A stretch of DNA of 64,000 nt, taken from contig NZ_SJOH01000010.1 in NCBI RefSeq assembly GCF_004331285.1, positions 1 through 64,000 of the forward strand, read 5' to 3'. This DNA comes from Acinetobacter sp. ANC 3781. GTDB taxonomy: Bacteria; Pseudomonadota; Gammaproteobacteria; Pseudomonadales; Moraxellaceae. The notes under the pieces are model-generated. The model searched no databases and was not told the origin of the DNA. It saw only the letters and a list, made by a program, of their open reading frames with translations. Position numbers and translations under genes: made by a program. Below are positions 20,799 through 29,555 of this stretch, piece by piece (the first letter of the stretch is position 1; each line of letters opens with the position of its first letter).

Positions 20799-21203
20799 TT
20801 AGTTATCAGTTGCAAAAGCAATATCGCTGAGCCCGGCTTCGCTCGCACGAGACATCACTTGTGCAACAGCGTCATAACGTGATTCTTTATCTGCTTTCAG
20901 CACAATGGTCGGCTGACGCTCTTCCTGACCCGCTTCTTTAAATTTTGTCTGTAGCTCATCAAGCGTGAGCACATCGCCATTCCAAGCCACGTCTCCACCC
21001 GCATTAATACTGATGGTCACATTTTTAGGAGGCAAATCAATAATATCTGCCGTGGTTTTTGGTAAGGTTAATGGAATTGAGGGGTTAGCAACGGTTGCTG
21101 TCACCAGGAAGATGATCATCAATACCAACATAATGTCGATGAGTGGAATGAGATTCATCTCATTCATGCCTACATCGTTGTCTTCGCCCAATTGAAAGCC
21201 CAT
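20799..21203 (-). CDS. exbD: Biopolymer transport protein ExbD
   Basis: Inner-membrane component of the TonB energy-transduction complex. 134 residues with one membrane helix (about residues 17-38), whose key aspartate is in LIDIMLVLMIIFL, and a periplasmic domain. The ATG overlaps the last base of exbB's TAA (TAATG), so the two are translationally coupled. Last gene of tonB-exbB-exbD. Confidence 0.95.
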   Translation of the reverse strand: MGFQLGEDNDVGMNEMNLIPLIDIMLVLMIIFLVTATVANPSIPLTLPKTTADIIDLPPKNVTISINAGGDVAWNGDVLTLDELQTKFKEAGQEERQPTIVLKADKESRYDAVAQVMSRASEAGLSDIAFATDN

Positions 21204-21826
21204 TAAGCTTGACCTCCAACCAAATGATTCGAGGTTGCTTTAGCTTCAGTCACTTGAGCCGTGCTATCTTGTTGCAACATGGTATCAATTAAAAGACTGT
21301 GTGCCTGGTCTTGTAACTCATGCGATAAACCACGGTTTACACGGGTACAAATATTATAAGCCAATACTGCAGGAATTGCCACGGCCAAACCTAAACCGGT
21401 CATGATCAGGGCTTCACCCACAGGGGTCGCCACTTGTGCCAAACCGGCTTGTCCACTTTTACCGACTGCGACCAAGGCATGGAAAATACCCCAAACTGTA
21501 CCGAACAAACCCACAAACGGTGCAAGTGAAGCAATAGTACCGAGAACTGCTACACCTTTTTCTGCACTCGATTTTTCAGCAGAAATTTGACGCAATAAAG
21601 CTTGTTCTGCAACAGCCTTACGCTGTTCAAAACTGAGCGGGGCAAATTTCGCTTTTAACTTGCTTAACGCTTGAGAAAGTTGAGCATAAGCTTGTTGCTT
21701 CAGTTGGCGAGTCCCCATTAAACGTAAAACGAAGACTGTCCATGTCGTGATCGACATTGCCAATAACACGAAATACAGTGTTTTACTCACTGCATCGGCG
21801 TGTTGCCAATAAACTGAAAAGTTCAT
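21203..21826 (-). CDS. exbB: MotA/TolQ/ExbB proton channel protein ExbB
   Basis: Proton channel of the TonB complex, 207 residues with three membrane helices (about 15-35, 95-120, 135-160). Conserved segments are GTIASLAPFVGLFGTVWGIFHA and GEALIMTGLGLAVAIPAVLAYN. A good ribosome site (AGGAGTTC) lies before the start. It follows tonB by 20 bp. Confidence 0.95.
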   Translation of the reverse strand: MNFSVYWQHADAVSKTLYFVLLAMSITTWTVFVLRLMGTRQLKQQAYAQLSQALSKLKAKFAPLSFEQRKAVAEQALLRQISAEKSSAEKGVAVLGTIASLAPFVGLFGTVWGIFHALVAVGKSGQAGLAQVATPVGEALIMTGLGLAVAIPAVLAYNICTRVNRGLSHELQDQAHSLLIDTMLQQDSTAQVTEAKATSNHLVGGQA

Positions 21827-21846
21827 ACTCGAACTCCTAAAAAATG

Positions 21847-22632
21847 TTAGCCGTGTGGATTCAATGTCAATTCAAATGGTTGGTCAGCACTAATTGGGTA
21901 AGCCACGCCATTTTCTTTGTACGGTTTGAATTTGGAACTACGCACTGAGCGCAAAATCTTGTCATCTAAAGCAGGAATGCCACTTGAACGTGAAATGTGG
22001 GCAGAAGTGATCACCCCTTTTTCATTCGCTTCAATATGAACCACAATAGTTCGCGTCTGCCCTTCTAAATCATTGTTATTATAAGAAGGTTTTGGCGAAC
22101 GACTCCATTGCACGCCTGAACCGCCAATTGATACACTTTTTGGAGATGGCGGTGCAGCAGGTGCCGGTGGTGTTACTGGCGCTGGCGGTGCGGGTGGCGC
22201 TACCGGTGCCGGTTTCACAGCTCTAGTTTCAGAAATCGTTGTAGTGACAGTCGGTTTAGGTGGTGCTTCAACTGGCTTTACTACAGGTTTTGGTGTTTCT
22301 GCTTTCTTAACCTGTTGAACCTTCTCTACCTTTTTCGGCGGTGGTGGAAGTTGTTTTTCTACAATTTCAACTTTTTTCACTTCTTTAGGCTTTGGCTGCT
22401 CTTTTTTTGGTTCAGCTTTTGGCTTCGGCGGCAAAGGTTTTGGAGGTTCTTGAATTTTAACAAAACGAACTTTTAAAGGTTCTTTTTCAATCGGTTTGAG
22501 TTCTGGGGTTTTCATTTGCCCCACCGCCCACAATACGCCCATGTGACCGACCACAACGGCTATAAGCGCTGTGATAATTTTCTTTTTCATCGGATTGGGA
22601 GTTTGCATATTTAGAGCGGGAGATTGACTCAT
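21847..22632 (-). CDS. tonB: TonB energy transducer
   Basis: Spans the periplasm to power outer-membrane receptors for iron complexes, vitamin B12 and similar ligands. 261 residues: short cytoplasmic part, one membrane helix (about residues 18-40), a long Pro/Lys-rich linker (KPKAEPKKEQPKPKEVKK and later PAPVAPPAPPAPV), and the C-terminal TonB domain with VVHIEANEKGVITSAHI and SSGIPALDDKIL. First gene of the operon. A weak Fur-like site lies upstream at 22728-22742. Confidence 0.93.
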   Translation of the reverse strand: MSQSPALNMQTPNPMKKKIITALIAVVVGHMGVLWAVGQMKTPELKPIEKEPLKVRFVKIQEPPKPLPPKPKAEPKKEQPKPKEVKKVEIVEKQLPPPPKKVEKVQQVKKAETPKPVVKPVEAPPKPTVTTTISETRAVKPAPVAPPAPPAPVTPPAPAAPPSPKSVSIGGSGVQWSRSPKPSYNNNDLEGQTRTIVVHIEANEKGVITSAHISRSSGIPALDDKILRSVRSSKFKPYKENGVAYPISADQPFELTLNPHG

Positions 22633-22727
22633 TAAAATCAGTTACCTAATTAAAGCGATTGCAGGTCTATACAAATTTAAGCAATCAAGCTCATCGATTA
22701 ATACAATTAAAGCAACGCAATAATAAA

Positions 22728-22742
22728 TGAGAAGTGTTTTCA
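22728..22742 (-). promoter_or_regulatory. Weak Fur-like site upstream of tonB
   Basis: TGAGAAG-T-GTTTTCA matches the Fur 7-1-7 pattern at about 10 of 14 positions, roughly 100 bp before tonB, where iron control would be expected. It shares TAAATGAGAA with the site before macA. Confidence 0.35.
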
Positions 22743-22792
22743 TTTGCAACTATTAAATCGTAAGTTTTGATGAGTTTTTTGAATCAAAAACA

Positions 22793-22821
22793 AAAAAGGC
22801 AAGCCTAAAGCACGCCTTTTG
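22793..22821 (-). terminator. Terminator after purU
   Basis: On the minus strand AAAAGGC pairs with GCCTTTT, followed by T-rich sequence, 20 bp after the purU stop. Confidence 0.7.
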
Positions 22822-22842
22822 AATGAATTATTTTAACAATTA

Positions 22843-23709
22843 TTATTGGAAAACAACTGTTTTGTTGCCATCCACAATAATGCGATCTTCAAGATGCCAT
22901 CTTACCGCACGAGCCAACACGTTTCGTTCGACGTCTTGTCCCAGTTCACGCAGTTGATCGACTGTAAAATCGTGATTTACCCGTTCTACATCTTGCTCAA
23001 TAATCGGCCCCTGATCGAGATCCGCAGTCACATAATGCGCTGTAGCACCGATCAGTTTCACACCTTTTTCATAAGCTTGTTTATAGGGATTTGCACCAAC
23101 AAAAGCAGGCAAGAATGAATGGTGAATATTGATCACTTTCATTTCCCATTTTTTGACAAATTCTTCATCCAGAATTTGCATATAACGTGCAAGAACTAAC
23201 AAATCATTACCTTGCATCAATTCATCAATTTTTGCATAAGCTTCACGTTTGTTTTCTTTATTGACCGGCACGACTTCAAATGGAATACCAAAGTTTTCCA
23301 CTGACTCGCGTAAATCTTCATGATTGGACACTACTTTGGTAATTTCACAAGGTAAACCGCCACGCGCATGACGCCATAAAAGCTCAAGCAAGGCATGATC
23401 GACTTTAGAGACTAAAATACCGACTTTTTTGACATCGCTGACCAAAGCCAAACGCCAATTCATGTTATAGCGCTCTGCAACATTGGTCGCAAAAGTTTGA
23501 GTCAAATTTTCTTTGCGGCTTTGCAAGTTATCCAGTTCAAACTCAACACGCATGAAGTAACGCCCGCCCTGAGCTTCAGTCGCGTATTGATCAAGTGCGG
23601 TAATATTTGCTCCCTGATGATACAAAAAGCTCGATACAGCTTGCACGATTCCCGGTTTATCCTCGCAAGTAATCAGTAAACGTGCTGTGTTGGCAGTGGT
23701 CATATTCAT
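22843..23709 (-). CDS. purU: Formyltetrahydrofolate deformylase
   Basis: Hydrolyses 10-formyltetrahydrofolate to formate and tetrahydrofolate, balancing one-carbon pools. 288 residues: N-terminal ACT domain (LLITCEDKPGIVQAVSSFLY) and C-terminal formyltransferase-like domain with the hallmark INIHHSFLPAFVGANPY and DLDQGPIIEQDV. ATG codons at 23709 and 23703 are both possible starts; neither has a clear ribosome site. It carries its own terminator and appears monocistronic. Confidence 0.95.
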   Translation of the reverse strand: MNMTTANTARLLITCEDKPGIVQAVSSFLYHQGANITALDQYATEAQGGRYFMRVEFELDNLQSRKENLTQTFATNVAERYNMNWRLALVSDVKKVGILVSKVDHALLELLWRHARGGLPCEITKVVSNHEDLRESVENFGIPFEVVPVNKENKREAYAKIDELMQGNDLLVLARYMQILDEEFVKKWEMKVINIHHSFLPAFVGANPYKQAYEKGVKLIGATAHYVTADLDQGPIIEQDVERVNHDFTVDQLRELGQDVERNVLARAVRWHLEDRIIVDGNKTVVFQ

Positions 23710-23787
23710 GTTGGTTTATATCACTAATCAGTTAAATTGAAAAACAAGCCGAGCATTCTAACGCTTTTTTAAGGCTTTCTAAATAGG

Positions 23788-24489
23788 CTATGTCGCATCG
23801 TGATTTTTACTTGAAGACAGACTTTCAAAAAGTTCTGAAGGCCCCAGCGTTTCAAGCAAATGTTCATACGTTTGACGACTTTCACCACGCAAATACGCCC
23901 CTTCCAGGAATACCATTTGACGTAATGCCTGCCAAACCCACTTTTCCTCTAAAGTATTGGAGTCGGTAATATGACCCGACATATATAAGAAGTTGGTCCA
24001 GTTGGTCAACACAATCCACAAGTTAATAATCAGAGCCTCAATTTCCGAGTCCGTCATTTGCATTAACCCTGCATTGACAAAGGCTTTATAAATTTTTTGC
24101 CCCTGCTGCATCACCTGACCGGCAAAACGTGGATACATTTTTCGAAAATCATCATTATTTTCAACCAAATGATAAACATCACGATGCAAAAAGCGATAAG
24201 CCCACAGCTGGCTGCTCAGCACTTGAAAATAACGAATCTTATCATTGGCATCGAGCAAGCGATCATCCGGCAATGCAAGCATTTCCAGAGTTTCTTTTTG
24301 ATACTGCTCCATCAACTCTTTGATAATTTCGTTTTTATTACGGAAATGGTAATACAAATTACCCGGACTCATACTCAGTTCAGCTGCAATATGATTGGTT
24401 GTAACTGAACGCTCACCGCGCTCATTAAACAACTGTAAGCTGAGCTGTAAAATACGCTCTTTGGTTTTCACCGTTTTGGAGTGAGACAT
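23788..24489 (-). CDS. TetR/AcrR-family transcriptional regulator
   Basis: 233 residues. The N-terminal helix-turn-helix (about residues 9-55) has TKERILQLSLQLFNERGERSVTTNHIAAELSMSPGNLYYHFRNKNEI, cited here in parts: the recognition helix is SPGNLYYHFRNK. The rest is a helical ligand domain with many aromatic residues, suggesting a hydrophobic ligand. It is divergent from an aldehyde dehydrogenase gene 116 bp away, and an inverted repeat lies between them, so it likely controls that gene and itself. Confidence 0.88.
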   Translation of the reverse strand: MSHSKTVKTKERILQLSLQLFNERGERSVTTNHIAAELSMSPGNLYYHFRNKNEIIKELMEQYQKETLEMLALPDDRLLDANDKIRYFQVLSSQLWAYRFLHRDVYHLVENNDDFRKMYPRFAGQVMQQGQKIYKAFVNAGLMQMTDSEIEALIINLWIVLTNWTNFLYMSGHITDSNTLEEKWVWQALRQMVFLEGAYLRGESRQTYEHLLETLGPSELFESLSSSKNHDAT

Positions 24490-24514
24490 CCTGAAGTGAC
24501 CATTTATTCAATAG

Positions 24515-24528
24515 GTTAGCGAGCTAAC
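24515..24528. promoter_or_regulatory. Candidate TetR operator
   Basis: GTTAGC-GA-GCTAAC is a perfect inverted repeat around a 2-base centre, 26 bp before the TetR start codon and about 80 bp before the aldehyde dehydrogenase start. Position and symmetry fit a TetR-family operator. Confidence 0.5.
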
Positions 24529-24605
24529 ACATAAAGTAACTTGACTATTTAGAGCTTTTACTCTAAAAACTAACTTAATCGCTTTTTATTTAATGGTAGC
24601 AGGTC

Positions 24606-26054
24606 ATGAATAGTCAAACAAAAACAACTTCAATGACACCACATTCTTTCGATATTCAGCACTTGCATAATGTGCTGGAACAGCAAAAACATGCCTATCA
24701 ACGTCATTCTTTGCCAAGCGCAAAAGAACGTATTGATCGTTTAGCACGTTTAAAACGTATCTTAGTTAAATATCAAGATCAATTCGCCGAAGCAATTAAC
24801 CAAGACTATGGTAACCGTTCTATTGGCGAAACCAAAATCGGTGAATTACTCACCTGTCTTGAACAGATTAAATATTATAGCAAGCATTTGACCAATTGGA
24901 TGAAACCTTCGAAACGCCATGTCGGAATTATTCATCAACCGGCAAAAGCCTGGGTTCAGTATCAACCGCTCGGGGTAGTGGGAATTATTGCCCCTTGGAA
25001 CTATCCTTTATTATTGTCGGTTGGTCCATTGATTTGTGCAATTGCTGCCGGCAACAATGCCATGATCAAAATCTCCAGTGCATCAAGCAATTTTGGTCGT
25101 GCCCTGGAAAAAGCCTTAAGCGAAGCCTTTCCGATCGAATTGGTTGCAGTCATCAATGGGGGTGGTCCTATTTCTGATGCCTTTAGCCACTTAGCTTTTG
25201 ATAAAATTATTTTCACCGGTTCTACAGAAATTGGTAAAACCGTGATGGCAGCTGCATCAGAAAATTTAGTGCCTGTAATTCTAGAATTGGGCGGGAAATC
25301 TCCTGTTCTGGTTCATCCATCAATTGATTTAGAAGATGTCGCCCAACGTCTGGCTGCCGGTAAACTTTGGAATGCAGGTCAAACCTGTGTGGCACCTGAC
25401 TATATGTTCCTGCCTAAGGGTAAAACGGCCGAATTCATCGAGCAGTTTAGGCTGTGTGTGGAAGAGATGTATCCAAATTTTGCCTATAATCAAGATTACA
25501 CCTCGATTATTAATGACAAACAGTACAATCGCTTGCAAGGTTATTTGGAAGATGCCGTTAATCAGGGTGCCGAAATAATCGAAATCAATCCTGAACATGA
25601 AGATTTAACAGCAGTTCGAAAAATTGCGCCGACTTTACTGACCGGTGTAACCGCTGAAATGCGGATTATGAAAGAAGAAATCTTTGGGCCAATCCTGCCA
25701 ATTCTAGAATATGATCAAATTGACGATGTTATTGACTTTATTAATAGCCGTCCGCGTCCACTTGCATTATACTATTTCGACTTTGATCAAGCGCGTGCCG
25801 ACTATGTCGCACAGCATACTCATTCAGGGCATTTCGGGCAAAACACGGTATTGACCCATGTGGCACAAGACGATTTACCATTTGGTGGCGTAGGTGCTTC
25901 AGGTATGGGCAAGTATCATGGTCCAGAAGGTTTCTTCAGTTTGTCTCATGAACGGTCGGTGATGTCGAATCCTAAGCTCTATAGCTTGAAATTCATTCTC
26001 CCACCATTTAACAAGCCGATTCATAAATTGATTTCGAAGACCCTTCTTCGCTAA
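24606..26054 (+). CDS. Coniferyl-aldehyde-dehydrogenase-like NAD(P)+ aldehyde dehydrogenase
   Basis: 482 residues of the class 3 / CalB-like ALDH group, oxidising aromatic or long-chain aldehydes to acids. Seen: VGIIAPWNYPLLLSVGPL (cofactor and oxyanion region), FTGSTEIGKTVM, catalytic Glu in ELGGKSPVL and nucleophile Cys261 in NAGQTCVAPDY, then KEEIFGPILP. The C-terminus has a hydrophobic/basic tail (YSLKFILPPFNKPIHKLISK) that may touch the membrane. The substrate cannot be fixed from sequence; coniferyl aldehyde or fatty aldehydes are both possible. Probably controlled by the divergent TetR protein. Confidence 0.87.
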   Translation: MNSQTKTTSMTPHSFDIQHLHNVLEQQKHAYQRHSLPSAKERIDRLARLKRILVKYQDQFAEAINQDYGNRSIGETKIGELLTCLEQIKYYSKHLTNWMKPSKRHVGIIHQPAKAWVQYQPLGVVGIIAPWNYPLLLSVGPLICAIAAGNNAMIKISSASSNFGRALEKALSEAFPIELVAVINGGGPISDAFSHLAFDKIIFTGSTEIGKTVMAAASENLVPVILELGGKSPVLVHPSIDLEDVAQRLAAGKLWNAGQTCVAPDYMFLPKGKTAEFIEQFRLCVEEMYPNFAYNQDYTSIINDKQYNRLQGYLEDAVNQGAEIIEINPEHEDLTAVRKIAPTLLTGVTAEMRIMKEEIFGPILPILEYDQIDDVIDFINSRPRPLALYYFDFDQARADYVAQHTHSGHFGQNTVLTHVAQDDLPFGGVGASGMGKYHGPEGFFSLSHERSVMSNPKLYSLKFILPPFNKPIHKLISKTLLR

Positions 26055-26062
26055 CTGATCAA

Positions 26063-26097
26063 GGCATGAGCTATTGTACATATTCATGCCGGGTTTT
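26063..26097 (+). terminator. Terminator after aldehyde dehydrogenase
   Basis: GGCATGA (26063-26069) pairs with TCATGCC (26084-26090), then GGGTTTTT. Confidence 0.7.
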
Positions 26098-26109
26098 TAT
26101 TAAATTCGC

Positions 26110-26138
26110 TTGTCTTTTAAGCGCATTTTTGGTATAAA
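26110..26138 (+). promoter_or_regulatory. Promoter of rpmB-rpmG
   Basis: TTGTCT (26110-26115) and TATAAA (26133-26138) with a 17-bp spacer, about 80 bp before rpmB. Confidence 0.6.
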
Positions 26139-26216
26139 ACGCCCCTTGAATGATTTCATCCGTTTACTTTTAATGACTAGCCGCACAATCGGTGCTGTCT
26201 AGCAATGGAGTTCACC

Positions 26217-26453
26217 ATGTCTAAGGTTTGCCAAGTTACCGGCAAGCGTCCAGTCGTTGGCAACAACGTCTCGCACGCCAATAACAAAACCAAACGCCGG
26301 TTCGAGCCGAACCTGCATCACCACCGTTTCTGGTTAGAAACCGAAAAACGTTTCGTACGTCTTCGTTTAACCACTAAAGGTATGCGTATTATCGACAAAT
26401 TGGGTATTGAAAAGGTTGTTGCTGACCTTCGTGCTCAAGGTCAAAAGATCTAA
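26217..26453 (+). CDS. rpmB: 50S ribosomal protein L28
   Basis: 78-residue ribosomal large-subunit protein. It begins [12 protein letters not shown] and contains [17 protein letters not shown], both hallmarks of L28. The start at 26217 is preceded by GGAG; a frame starting four codons earlier lacks support. It is followed 12 bp later by rpmG in the usual L28-L33 pair. Confidence 0.98.
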   Translation: MSKVCQVTGKRPVVGNNVSHANNKTKRRFEPNLHHHRFWLETEKRFVRLRLTTKGMRIIDKLGIEKVVADLRAQGQKI

Positions 26454-26465
26454 GGAGTTCGAACC

Positions 26466-26621
26466 ATGCGTGATAAAATTCGTCTAGTTTCTTCAGCTGG
26501 TACAGGTTATTTCTATACTACGACTAAGAACAAACGTACTATGCCGGAAAAAATGGAAATCAAAAAATTTGATCCAAAAATCCGTCAACACGTGATTTTC
26601 AAAGAAGCTAAAATTAAATAA
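26466..26621 (+). CDS. rpmG: 50S ribosomal protein L33
   Basis: 51-residue ribosomal protein starting [20 protein letters not shown] and containing [16 protein letters not shown], as in bacterial L33. It lacks the paired CxxC zinc motifs, so it is the zinc-independent form. Ribosome site AAGGAG lies upstream; it is co-transcribed with rpmB and ends in a strong terminator. Confidence 0.98.
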
Positions 26622-26633
26622 TTTTGCCTTCTT

Positions 26634-26664
26634 AAAAAAACGACCTTTTAGGTCGTTTTTTTTG
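26634..26664 (+). terminator. Terminator after rpmG
   Basis: AAAACGACCT and AGGTCGTTTT form a stem followed by a run of T residues. Confidence 0.92.
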
Positions 26665-26758
26665 CATTTTTTTTATCCGACTTGATACACTTTAGCTACT
26701 TTTTTGGCACCACTTGTGCTTTTGTATTTTACCCTTAACTAGGCTTAAGGAGTTTTTA

Positions 26759-28477
26759 GTGCCTCATGACGTAGATCTCATTATATTATTAGCAGTTGGC
26801 TTTGGACTGGCGCTTATTTTTGGCTATATTGCGGCTCGTATACGCCTCCCCCCTCTGATCGGCTATTTAATTGCCGGTATCCTTATTAGTCCGAACACGC
26901 CCGGTGTGGTCGGAGATATTCAACTTGCGAATCAACTGGCTGAACTTGGGGTAATGTTCCTCATGTTTGGTGTCGGAATGCATTTTTCCTTAAGTGATTT
27001 AATGCAGGTGCGTCGAATTGCTTTACCGGGTGCTATTTTACAAATTGCTGTCGCGACCTTATTAGGTATAGGCGTTTCCATGATGTGGGGCTGGAGTTTT
27101 GGTTCTGCACTGGTGTTTGGTTTAAGTCTTTCTTGTGCCAGCACAGTAGTTTTACTTAAAGCTTTAGGTGACCGCGGTTTACTGAATTCCGTAAATGGTA
27201 AAATTGCCGTGGGTTGGCTGCTGGTTGAAGACCTGGTCATGGTGCTGGTCTTGGTTTTATTGCCTGCCACGGCAGTTTTACTTGGTGGCACACCCATTGC
27301 CGGAACAGATCCAAATGCAAACATCTGGCTCACTTTAGGTGTGACTCTACTTAAAGTTACAGGCTTCATTGCCTTTATGTTGATTGTCGGTAAACGTTTA
27401 GTTCCTTGGATCATGCAAATGGTTGCACGCTTGGGTTCGCGTGAACTGTTTACTTTAACCGTTGTTGCAGCTGCGGTTTCAATTGCCTTTGGTGCCTATA
27501 AAGTTTTTGGCGTTTCAATGGCACTGGGTGCATTCTTTGCCGGTATGGTGGTTAAAGAATCCGACTTTAGTCACCGGGCCGAAGAAGAAACTTTACCCTT
27601 ACGTGAAATTTTCTCGATTTTATTCTTTGTTTCTGTCGGTATGTTGTTCGATCCACGCATTCTGATTGAGCAACCCTTACATGTACTTGCTGTAATTGGC
27701 ATTATCATGATTGGCAAGACTATTGCAGCGATGGCTTTGGTTTTATTCTTCCGTTATCCGATTAACACTGCGTTAACCGTCGGGGCTAGCCTTGCACAAA
27801 TTGGCGAGTTTTCTTTTATTCTGGCGACTTTGGGTCTCTCACTCAATTTACTCTCTATAGAGGGACAAAACCTGATTCTGGCAGGTGCGCTTATTTCAAT
27901 TACACTTAATTCATTTATATTCTCTGCTATTGAACCCGTGCAAAACTGGATTCGTGAACGCTCGCATCTGGCGCGTTTGCTGGAACGAAGCGGTGATCCT
28001 CTTTCCATGCTGCCTGACGAAGTATCTCAAGAGTATTTACGTGATCAAGTAGTGCTGGTAGGCCATGGTGAAGTCGGTCGTCGTATTACCAAAGAATTAA
28101 TGGCGCAAAATATTAAGGTGGTCATTGCCGAAGAAAACCGTGAAATTGTAGAAAGATTGCGACAAAAAGGGATTGCAGCGGTTTCCGGTCATGCCACCGA
28201 ACCGAGTGTATTAATTCAAGCGCATATTCAACATGCGCGGCTTTTAGTTCTATCCCCAATGGATATTTTAGATATTCATAAAATTGTCGATATTGCCAAA
28301 ACACTGAATCCTCAAATTCAGGTTCTAGTCTGTGCAGAAAGCAAGGAAGAAGCTGAAGTGATTCGGCGTGACAATATTGGTGAAGTCTATTTTTCCAAAG
28401 AGGAAATGGCGAAGAATATGACCAATCATATTCTCAATCAGATCCAGATTGCTCATCATCAAGAACCGACGCATTAA
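26759..28477 (+). CDS. ybaL: YbaL/KefB-type cation:proton antiporter with TrkA-N domain
   Basis: CPA2-family monovalent cation (probably K+)/H+ antiporter. The GTG at 26759 is chosen as start: it has TAAGGAG at ideal distance and gives PHDVDLIILLAVGF just before the first helix; the open frame extends back to 26714 without support. 572 residues with about 12 membrane helices, PLIGYLIAGILISPNTPG, the motif GWLLVEDLVMVLVLVLLP, FGVSMALGAFFAGMV, then a cytoplasmic Rossmann TrkA-N domain (VVLVGHGEVGRRITKEL). The segments match E. coli YbaL closely. Substrate and regulation by glutathione are not shown here. Confidence 0.9.
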   Translation: MPHDVDLIILLAVGFGLALIFGYIAARIRLPPLIGYLIAGILISPNTPGVVGDIQLANQLAELGVMFLMFGVGMHFSLSDLMQVRRIALPGAILQIAVATLLGIGVSMMWGWSFGSALVFGLSLSCASTVVLLKALGDRGLLNSVNGKIAVGWLLVEDLVMVLVLVLLPATAVLLGGTPIAGTDPNANIWLTLGVTLLKVTGFIAFMLIVGKRLVPWIMQMVARLGSRELFTLTVVAAAVSIAFGAYKVFGVSMALGAFFAGMVVKESDFSHRAEEETLPLREIFSILFFVSVGMLFDPRILIEQPLHVLAVIGIIMIGKTIAAMALVLFFRYPINTALTVGASLAQIGEFSFILATLGLSLNLLSIEGQNLILAGALISITLNSFIFSAIEPVQNWIRERSHLARLLERSGDPLSMLPDEVSQEYLRDQVVLVGHGEVGRRITKELMAQNIKVVIAEENREIVERLRQKGIAAVSGHATEPSVLIQAHIQHARLLVLSPMDILDIHKIVDIAKTLNPQIQVLVCAESKEEAEVIRRDNIGEVYFSKEEMAKNMTNHILNQIQIAHHQEPTH

Positions 28478-28488
28478 TCTGGCATCGT

Positions 28489-28517
28489 AAAAAAACGCAC
28501 TCATGAGTGCGTTTTTT
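28489..28517. terminator. Bidirectional terminator after ybaL
   Basis: Palindrome AACGCACTCATGAGTGCGTT with flanking A- and T-runs, between converging genes. Confidence 0.9.
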
Positions 28518-28536
28518 AGCTTACTTCGATGAACGA

Positions 28537-28815
28537 TCAGCTCAAATACTTCGGTTGCTCATCTACAATTTCTGCCTGCCATTCATTGACTTGCTTTTCC
28601 ATCATGGCGAATAAAGCAGCTTGCACCATATGTTGTGCAATTTCAGGCATTTGGTCACCTAATAATGACTTTACTTCATCATTAAACTGAATTTTAACCA
28701 AGGGTTCTTTTTGAGAGCCTGCATTGCGTAATGCCAACTCACCACCTTCAAGTTGAACCAATTCTAAAATAGCTTCTTGATTACCAAATAATTCTTTCAA
28801 TTGTTCTATAGACAT
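28537..28815 (-). CDS. Small conserved hypothetical protein (92 aa)
   Basis: 92 residues, acidic, no signal peptide or membrane helix. Predicted mixed alpha/beta; it starts MSIEQLKELFGNQEAIL. A very good ribosome site (GGAGGAACT) precedes the ATG, supporting that it is a real gene. I do not recognise a family. It shares a terminator with ybaL and lies upstream-independent of the next minus-strand gene. Confidence 0.7.
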   Translation of the reverse strand: MSIEQLKELFGNQEAILELVQLEGGELALRNAGSQKEPLVKIQFNDEVKSLLGDQMPEIAQHMVQAALFAMMEKQVNEWQAEIVDEQPKYLS

Positions 28816-28919
28816 AGTTCCTCCATGTTCAACATGGTGGCAAAGGCGGTTGCACTTTGCATTACATAGACTATTTATATCGGGTCGATGCTAAAAACTT
28901 CAAGAGCAGATAAAAAAGA

Positions 28920-29423
28920 TTAAAACTCAACCATCTCATTACGAAAGCCATCAATCAGCTGAGTTAAATCACGATGCCATTCACGTATAATTTTGGTGTC
29001 TGGCAGCCAGGCCTGAGGCGTTTGCGTCACTTTAATAATTAGATTTGAAGATGTCTCACTCTCAGGTTCTGGCGCACTCGGTTCTGGCGCATACTGGCAC
29101 ATACGATAAGCACGCTTCAATTCTGCAATAAAACCTTGTTTTGCCAATTGCTGCATCACGTTTACTTCAGGAGAAACTTGCCCCTTTTCTGCCATGCCGT
29201 CTTCAATCGACTTGAGTGTCGGCATAAAGTCATTTAAGCGATAGTAACGTACTAATTCCTGTAAAAATGCCAAGACTGCACCATGTAAATGGAATACAGC
29301 AGCTTCACGATGTGCCTGTACCTGTTGAATATGATCGGTTTGCTCAGCTTGCTGACATGAAAGTCGTGCAAAATACAGTTTTTGATTGGTACGATCAGCA
29401 TGGAAACGAGCAACACGGGACAT
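28920..29423 (-). CDS. Conserved hypothetical protein, probably DUF6586
   Basis: 167 residues starting MSRVARFHADRTNQKLYFARL. The pattern of an RTNQKLYFA start, a helical body with HREAAVFHLHGAVLAFLQELVRYY and a C-terminal WHRDLTQLIDGFRNEM recalls the DUF6586 group known from pseudomonads; the match is from memory. The start at 29423 has an AGGAA site at 8 bases; the upstream ATG at 29447 has none. Function unknown, cytoplasmic. Confidence 0.7.
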   Translation of the reverse strand: MSRVARFHADRTNQKLYFARLSCQQAEQTDHIQQVQAHREAAVFHLHGAVLAFLQELVRYYRLNDFMPTLKSIEDGMAEKGQVSPEVNVMQQLAKQGFIAELKRAYRMCQYAPEPSAPEPESETSSNLIIKVTQTPQAWLPDTKIIREWHRDLTQLIDGFRNEMVEF

Positions 29424-29530
29424 AGCGATATTCCTAAATTTTGGCATTTGTTACATGCTTAAGCTTAAACTTTATTTTAGTCAATTCACAATAAAAATTA
29501 TGCCTGATCCCTTACATTTCTTTTATTTAT

Positions 29531-29553
29531 AAAAAAGGAGCTTTCGCTCCTTT
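29531..29553 (-). terminator. Terminator after RRM gene
   Basis: AAAGGAGC-TTTC-GCTCCTTT; on the minus strand it is followed by TTTTTTATAAA. Confidence 0.85.
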
Positions 29554-29555
29554 AA

